From Chloroflexota bacterium (GTDB lineage Bacteria; Chloroflexota; Anaerolineae; Anaerolineales; UBA11858): 20,238 bases of DNA. The notes beneath the pieces were generated by a model, which ran no database searches, had not been told where the DNA came from, and saw nothing but the letters and a program-made list of their open reading frames with translations. The stretch is taken from positions 1-20,238 of the forward strand of contig DAOUWT010000013.1 of the NCBI GenBank assembly GCA_030666985.1, written 5' to 3'. The position numbers and the translations under genes are program-made. Each line of letters begins with the position of its first letter. Within the stretch, counting starts at the first letter, position 1. This document shows, piece by piece, positions 15,940 through 20,238 of this stretch.

Positions 15940-15964
15940 CTATAGAGCAACCATGCAATATACT
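15936..15964 (+). promoter_or_regulatory. Near-consensus sigma-70-type promoter for GH13
   Basis: TTGACT (15936-15941) and TATACT (15959-15964) are separated by exactly 17 bases. Transcription would start around 15971, giving a leader of about 49 bases before the GH13 ATG. This is the best promoter match seen in the window and suggests that GH13 is transcribed separately from the upstream genes. Confidence 0.65.
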
Positions 15965-16019
15965 GAAGAAAAATTATTGCTATCCACACTATCAAATTTA
16001 TAAAAGGCAGGTTTTCCCT

Positions 16020-17639
16020 ATGAAACAGTTTTCCTGGTGGCAAAAAGGCATAATTTACCAAATTTACCCCCGCTCGTACCAAGACAGCAACGGGGACGGG
16101 ATCGGGGATTTGGCCGGTATTCACCAACGCTTAGACTATATCCAAAGCCTCAACGTGGACGCGGTCTGGCTCTCCCCCATCTACCCCTCGCCCATGCACG
16201 ATTTTGGCTATGATGTCGCCGATTACTGCGGGGTCAACCCCATCTTCGGCAGCATGGATGACTTAGACGCTTTGCTGGAGGATATCCACGCCCGGGGACT
16301 CAAGCTGATCCTTGATCTGGTCCCCAACCATTCCTCGGACGAACACCGCTGGTTCGTCGAAAGCCGTAGCAGCCGGGATAATCCCAAGCGGGATTGGTAC
16401 ATCTGGCGTGACCCCGCGCCCGATGGCGGCCCGCCCAATAACTGGGTCAGCTTTTTTGGCGGCCCGGCCTGGACTTATGATGAGCGTACAGGGCAGTACT
16501 ATCTGCACCAATTCGTAAAACAGCAGCCGGAACTCAACTATCGCCATCCCGAAGTTTTGCCGGCCATGTTAGACAACATGCGCTTCTGGCTGGATAAAGG
16601 CGTGGATGGCTTTCGGGTGGACGTGATCTGGCTGATGCTCAAAGATGAGCAATTGCGTGATGAGCCGCTCAACCCGGATTGGGATGGCACACATCCCATT
16701 GGCAAGTTGCAGCACATTTATACGCAAAATCTGCCCGGCGTCCACGATCTCATCAAAGAAATGCGCTCCGTGCTGGATGAATACGATGACCGCATGATGG
16801 TTGGGGAGATATATTTACCCAATGAGGATTTGGTGAAGTATTATGGGGCGCGTCGCGCGGATGGCAGCTTTGATGAATGTCATTTGCCTTTCAATTTCCA
16901 GCTTCTTTCGGTGGATTGGGATGCGCAAACCGTGCGGGACGCGGTGGACGCCTACGAGGCGGCCCTGCCGCAGGGGGCCTGGCCGAACTGGGTGCTGGGT
17001 AACCACGACCGGCATCGTGTTGCTTCTCGGCTGGGGCAGGCACAGGCGCGCGTGGCGAACATGCTCCTAATGACGCTGCGCGGCACGCCCACCAATTATT
17101 ATGGGGAAGAAATTGGCATGGAGAATGTCCCCATCCCGCCGGAATTCATACAAGACCCCCCCGCTGTCAATCAACCTGAAATTGCTCACATTGTGGGACG
17201 CGACCCGGAGCGGACGCCCATGCAATGGGATACCTCTCCCCACGCCGGGTTCGCCGTGGCGGGGGTTGTTCCTTGGCTGCCCTTGGCCGGTGATTATCAG
17301 ACCCGCAATGTGCAGCAGCAAGAAGAAGACCCCGCTTCTATGCTAAGTTTGTACCGCGCCCTGACGGGGTTGCGGCGTTCTGAGCCTGCTCTCGCGGTGG
17401 GGGATTATGCCTCGGTAGATACAGGCGCGGCAGACGTATTTGCATACCGGCGCACCGCCCCCGGCGCCGATTCTTTCCTCATCGTGCTCAACTTCGGGGA
17501 ACAACCCCACACCCTCAACTTGAGCGGAATCGCAGCCCAGGCCGCGCTTGTTGTCGCTACTGGCATGAGTCGATCAGGAACCACGCCTCTGGCCAAATTG
17601 GAATTAGGAGCTAATGAAGGCTTGGTGTTCAGATTGTGA
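16020..17639 (+). CDS. GH13 family alpha-glucosidase / oligo-1,6-glucosidase type
   Basis: A 539-residue GH13 enzyme: barrel first (WWQKGIIYQIYPRSY near the start), region I DLVPNHSSD (99-107), region II DGFRVDV with nucleophile D201, region III VGEIYLP with acid/base E263, region IV LGNHD with D330, then a C-terminal beta-domain. It hydrolyses terminal alpha-glucosyl residues of short oligosaccharides. Val202 after the nucleophile is the residue type linked in the family to alpha-1,6 preference, so isomalto-oligosaccharides are plausible. There is no signal peptide, hence cytoplasmic action on imported sugars. The start at 16020 is chosen because the WW motif follows directly, AAAGGCAGG precedes it, and an in-frame start at 15936 would lie within the promoter. 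Confidence 0.93.
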   Translation: MKQFSWWQKGIIYQIYPRSYQDSNGDGIGDLAGIHQRLDYIQSLNVDAVWLSPIYPSPMHDFGYDVADYCGVNPIFGSMDDLDALLEDIHARGLKLILDLVPNHSSDEHRWFVESRSSRDNPKRDWYIWRDPAPDGGPPNNWVSFFGGPAWTYDERTGQYYLHQFVKQQPELNYRHPEVLPAMLDNMRFWLDKGVDGFRVDVIWLMLKDEQLRDEPLNPDWDGTHPIGKLQHIYTQNLPGVHDLIKEMRSVLDEYDDRMMVGEIYLPNEDLVKYYGARRADGSFDECHLPFNFQLLSVDWDAQTVRDAVDAYEAALPQGAWPNWVLGNHDRHRVASRLGQAQARVANMLLMTLRGTPTNYYGEEIGMENVPIPPEFIQDPPAVNQPEIAHIVGRDPERTPMQWDTSPHAGFAVAGVVPWLPLAGDYQTRNVQQQEEDPASMLSLYRALTGLRRSEPALAVGDYASVDTGAADVFAYRRTAPGADSFLIVLNFGEQPHTLNLSGIAAQAALVVATGMSRSGTTPLAKLELGANEGLVFRL

Positions 17640-17648
17640 ATCAACAAA

Positions 17649-17872
17649 TGGTTTGTAGTGGCGAATGAAATTCGCACGCGAACAAGAGTTCGCTCCAGAG
17701 CAGTCGCCTGGAGTTCGCCCGCACCTGAAACGGGCACTCTCGTGTCTGACTACGAACACTCGGTGGTTTGTAGTGGCGAATGAAATTCGCACGCGAACAA
17801 GAGTTCGCTCCAGAGCAGTCGCCTGGAGTTCGCCCGCACCCGAAGCGGGCACTCTCGTCCCCTACTACGAAC
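17649..17872. repeat. Two tandem 115-bp multi-hairpin units
   Basis: The unit begins at 17649 and again at 17764 (period 115) and ends in CTACGAAC both times. In each copy four stem-loops follow one another: GCGAAT/ATTCGC, GCGAAC/GTTCGC, CTCCAG/CTGGAG and GCCCG/CGGGC. The unit ends (GTTTGTAGT and its near complement ACTACGAAC) can pair to close the whole, as a many-armed cloverleaf. Copies are nearly identical apart from the last loop and the 3' junction. It fills most of the gap between GH13 and GH130; no gene is supported there. Confidence 0.85.
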
Positions 17873-17881
17873 TAGAACCCC

Positions 17882-17925
17882 CACTCCCTAATCACTAATC
17901 ACTAATCACCTAGTCCCTAATCCCC
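17882..17925. repeat. CTAATCACTAATCACTAATC short repeat array
   Basis: Direct repeats of CTAATCA/CTAATCC with CTAGTCC variants, the same type as at 2152-2193. It ends just before the ribosome binding site of the GH130 gene. Confidence 0.6.
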
Positions 17926-17941
17926 AAAGGAAAAACCAAAA

Positions 17942-18853
17942 ATGAAACTTCAACGCCACCCATCCAACCCCATTCTCCTCCCCGACCCCGCATCCGACTG
18001 GGAAACTTATAACGTTTTCAACCCATCCGTCGTTTATCACAACGACCTATTTCACATGCACTATCGCGCCCAGGGACTAGATTGGATAAGCCGTATTGGG
18101 TATGCTGTCAGCGTGGATGGCGTGAACTGGAACCGTATGCGCCGCCCGATTTTATCCCCCAAGGATAAGAGCGATTCTCGCGGCGTGGAAGACCCGCGTG
18201 TGACTAAAATCGATGCCCGTTTCTATATGTGCTACACGGCCTATGGCTCGGAGGTGGAGGGCAAACCCACTCACGTGGGGGGCGGCATCCTCCCCATGAT
18301 CGCCCGGAGCGATAATTTGATCACCTGGGAACGTTTAGGCCCCATTGTGCGTGGCGAAGATAATAAAGACCACGTCCTATTTCCCCGCAAAATTGGCGGG
18401 CGGTACGCGGCTCTCCACCGCAGATGGCCCAATATCTGGATAGCTTATAGTGACGATTTGCTTCATTGGGACGAAGAAGATATGGCTGTTCTGCTAACCC
18501 CCCGCGCAGATAATGACTGGGATTTCAAGAGCATTGGCGGGAACGGAGTGCCAATCGAAACCGAACAGGGCTGGTTGGCTTTTTACCATGGATACAACGA
18601 AGCCCACGTTTACCATCTTGGCGTGTGCCTGCTCGATTTAGACGACCCCACCAAGGTCATTAGCCGGCCCCGCACGGCGATCTTTTGGCCAGAAGAGCTT
18701 TGGGAAATCCGTGGCGATGTTCCAAATGTTGTGTTTTCTAATGCAAACCTGGTCGTTGACGACACCGTCTACGTTTACTATGGGGGAGGGGATCACGTGA
18801 TAGGGCTGGCGACCTGCTCGCTTGACGACTTGATCGAGTATGTTCTAGACTGA
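17942..18853 (+). CDS. GH130 family beta-mannoside phosphorylase-type enzyme
   Basis: A 303-residue five-bladed propeller protein of GH130. It has NPILLPDP at the start, FNPSV (26-30), YRAQG (41-45), VEDPR (82-86) with D84 the likely proton donor, and FPRKIGGRYAALHRRWP (147-163), where K150, H159 and R160 match the phosphate-binding residues of the phosphorylase members. Phosphorolysis of a beta-mannoside, giving mannose 1-phosphate, is therefore more likely than hydrolysis; which linkage (beta-1,4 to Glc/GlcNAc/Man or beta-1,2) cannot be told. No signal peptide: cytoplasmic. AAAGGA precedes the ATG. Repeats separate it from GH13, and it converges on the GH65 gene. Confidence 0.9.
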   Translation: MKLQRHPSNPILLPDPASDWETYNVFNPSVVYHNDLFHMHYRAQGLDWISRIGYAVSVDGVNWNRMRRPILSPKDKSDSRGVEDPRVTKIDARFYMCYTAYGSEVEGKPTHVGGGILPMIARSDNLITWERLGPIVRGEDNKDHVLFPRKIGGRYAALHRRWPNIWIAYSDDLLHWDEEDMAVLLTPRADNDWDFKSIGGNGVPIETEQGWLAFYHGYNEAHVYHLGVCLLDLDDPTKVISRPRTAIFWPEELWEIRGDVPNVVFSNANLVVDDTVYVYYGGGDHVIGLATCSLDDLIEYVLD

Positions 18854-18914
18854 GCGGCAGAAATCTTTGTGCAATTGAATATCATGGCGTAGAGAATACC
18901 TGCTTCAAAATTTA

Positions 18915-19137
18915 ACCACAAAGTCGCAAAGAACATAAAGAATTCCTTTGAGTTCACAAAGAAAAACATAACCGTTCAGGTATGTCACCCTGAGGGAGCG
19001 TTTTTTGTGACCGAAGGGTCTCCCCACTAGTCCCCGTGGAGGAGATTCTTCGCCACTGGAAAAACATCAGTGGCTCAGAATGACATCCTCTGAACGCTTA
19101 CAGAAAAACTTTGTGAACTTCGTGCCTCGCTTTGCGT
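18915..19137. repeat. Outer palindromic repeat (CACAAAG type) interrupted by repeat copy B
   Basis: GTTCACAAAG (18952-18961) is perfectly repeated in inverse at 19109-19118, and the flanks (ACCACAAAGTCGCAAAGAAC on the left, CTTCGTGCCTCGCTTTGCG on the right) belong to the same loose AAAG/CTTTG type. Between the arms lies the MITE-like copy at 18969-19100. The arrangement suggests one repeat inserted into another. The whole gap (18854-19161) between the convergent GH130 and GH65 genes holds no gene; it could serve as a two-way terminator. Confidence 0.55.
18969..19100. repeat. MITE-like dispersed repeat, copy B
   Basis: A 132-bp copy of the element at 5997-6127, in the same orientation, with one indel near the middle and about eight substitutions counted by eye. 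Here the outer inverted repeats are better kept: CGTTCAG at the left pairs with CTGAACG at the right, and ATGTCACCCTGA with TCAGAATGACAT inside them. No coding potential. Confidence 0.8.
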
Positions 19138-19161
19138 GCTTCGCATGCGGTGAACAATGTA

Positions 19162-20238
19162 CTAGCGGGTTAGCTCAACACGCTCGCGCTTGCCGTGGTA
19201 CACGACATTGAAAGCTATCCGTTGCCAGTGAGAAGGAAGTTGGGGGTTGAATACCGGCCCATCCGCTGTTAGGCGCATCCCCGCGAAACCAAAAACCACC
19301 GCCTCCCACAATCCCCCTGCCGAAGCGGCGTGAATGCCATCGTGGGCGTTGCCCCGGACATTCAGCAAATCGGCGCGGGCTGCACGCATAAAATGCTCGT
19401 AGGCCAAATCTGGCTGGCCCATCCGGCAGGCAGCCCAGGCGTGCATCGCCGGCCCCAGGGATGAGCCATACTCGTGATCGGTGATAGGAACATAATAATC
19501 CCAATTGGCTTGCCAGGTTTTTTGATCAAATTCATCTTCCAAGAGACATAAAAGAGCGATGACATCGGCTTGTTTGAGCACCTGGCGTTGATTTGTTTCT
19601 TCCAGGCCTAATAATCCTTGAATGGATGTTGTGCGCCCTTTATAGGCATCCCAGTCTACATGTTCAAGGTCGAAAAAGCCTTCAAATTGCTCAATTAGCC
19701 CAGTTTCAGAGTCGTGCGAGAGAGTTAGTCCAGCGATCACTTTCTGCCAGTGCGCCAATCGTTGGGGGGTGAGATCAAGCTTCTCGACCAGTTTCCCCGC
19801 CCCCCCAGGATCACGCTCCCACAGCCACTCTAACGCATCCTGCGCCGTTTTCAGATGCCAGCGAATCATGTGATTTGTGTAGGCGTTATTATCCACGTGT
19901 TCGTGGTTTTCATCCGGCCCCATAATGTCCCGAATTGAAAATGCTGCCCCCTCAGGCTCAACACGGTCTCCCCAAAATATGGCTGTTTCCAATAAGACCG
20001 GGACGCCCACATTTCGCCAAAAATCATCATCCCCGGTCACGCGCCAATATTGATGCATGGCGTAGGCTATATCGGCGGTGATATGAATTTTGATGGCGCC
20101 CCTCCCCATGCGGGGGGGGATTGGAGGGGTATCGCAAACAAGAAACCACGTAGGGGGTATTTTCTCTCCTCTCTCTCCCGATTCCCCGGCGAACTGCGCG
20201 CCCCCCAACCCACTCGGCGCCGCCCTGTGCCGCGCTCC
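19162..20238 (-). CDS. GH65 family disaccharide phosphorylase, 5' partial (N-terminus outside window)
   Basis: The reading frame is open to the right window edge, so only the last ~359 codons are seen: the later half of a GH65 enzyme. The proton-donor motif GPDENHEHVDNNAYTN is present, with the catalytic Glu of GPDE at bases 19909-19911, and so is KQADVIAL, a phosphate-site hallmark, together with HEYGSSLGPAMHAW and the C-terminal beta-domain. Such enzymes phosphorolyse alpha-glucosides (maltose, trehalose, kojibiose, nigerose) to beta-glucose 1-phosphate; the substrate cannot be told. The N-terminal end looks abnormal: GAQFAGES replaces an expected FPWES, and a loop is coded by a palindromic repeat (20099-20129). 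It converges on the GH130 gene. Confidence 0.88.
   Translation of the reverse strand, partial: GARHRAAPSGLGGAQFAGESGERGEKIPPTWFLVCDTPPIPPRMGRGAIKIHITADIAYAMHQYWRVTGDDDFWRNVGVPVLLETAIFWGDRVEPEGAAFSIRDIMGPDENHEHVDNNAYTNHMIRWHLKTAQDALEWLWERDPGGAGKLVEKLDLTPQRLAHWQKVIAGLTLSHDSETGLIEQFEGFFDLEHVDWDAYKGRTTSIQGLLGLEETNQRQVLKQADVIALLCLLEDEFDQKTWQANWDYYVPITDHEYGSSLGPAMHAWAACRMGQPDLAYEHFMRAARADLLNVRGNAHDGIHAASAGGLWEAVVFGFAGMRLTADGPVFNPQLPSHWQRIAFNVVYHGKRERVELTR
20099..20129. repeat. Palindromic repeat inside the GH65 coding sequence
   Basis: CCCCTCC (20099-20105) and GGAGGGG (20123-20129) are exact inverses, with CCCC/GGGG able to pair again inside. On the coding strand it reads TPPIPPRMGRG, unlike normal GH65 sequence at this place. 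It contains a run of eight G (20112-20119). Confidence 0.55.

Noticed and set aside
17649..17872. CRISPR array
   Set aside because: Only two copies, unit of 115 bp without unique spacers, and no cas gene.
17604..17898. Open frames on both strands across the tandem repeat giving internally repeated peptides
   Set aside because: The peptide repeats only reflect the 115-bp DNA duplication; stems and loops, not codons, are what is conserved.

Overview
The window looks like a piece of a Chloroflexota genome, probably Anaerolineae. This is inferred from gene style: zinc-ribbon/cyclase/AAA/TPR giants, GT39-like membrane proteins, lipoproteins with Thr/Ala/Pro-rich linkers, and intergenic regions crowded with short palindromic repeats. 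No rRNA, tRNA, CRISPR array, transposase, integrase or phage gene was recognised. Both ends cut through genes.

Layout. (1) 3-2003: the 3' part of a membrane protein with a GT39-like tail joined to an Asp-box (BNR/sialidase-like) propeller. (2) 2004-2452: a repeat-rich gap with a large cloverleaf-like palindrome next to the following gene. (3) 2453-7209: GH97 glucosidase-type enzyme, a small membrane zinc-ribbon protein, a ThuA-like protein and a Gfo/Idh/MocA oxidoreductase. (4) 7320-11075: a 1251-residue regulator (two zinc ribbons, a class III cyclase-type domain with altered catalytic positions, an AAA/STAND-type ATPase, TPRs), flanked on both sides by the same kind of palindromic repeat. 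(5) 11198-14604: MFS transporter, nitrilase-superfamily amidase, second MFS transporter. (6) 14647-15939: a lipoprotein of unknown function and a stunted lipoprotein reading frame. (7) 16020-20238: GH13 alpha-glucosidase behind a near-consensus promoter, a tandem multi-hairpin repeat, a GH130 phosphorylase, and on the opposite strand a GH65 phosphorylase truncated by the window end.

How the genes may work together. GH97, GH13, GH65 and GH130 suggest breakdown of alpha-gluco-oligosaccharides and manno-oligosaccharides, with two phosphorolytic enzymes that would save ATP. ThuA plus Gfo/Idh recalls the rhizobial ThuAB pair, which handles disaccharides through 3-keto intermediates. The MFS proteins could import small sugars or products. 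The cyclase/AAA/TPR protein is the only obvious regulator. These links are inferences from neighbourhood.

The most unusual aspect is the non-coding DNA: several different families of palindromic or multi-hairpin elements occupy almost every gap above about 100 bases. One or two seem to have entered coding sequence (GH65 loop; stunted lipoprotein). No complete new system is proven; the candidates are listed as findings.
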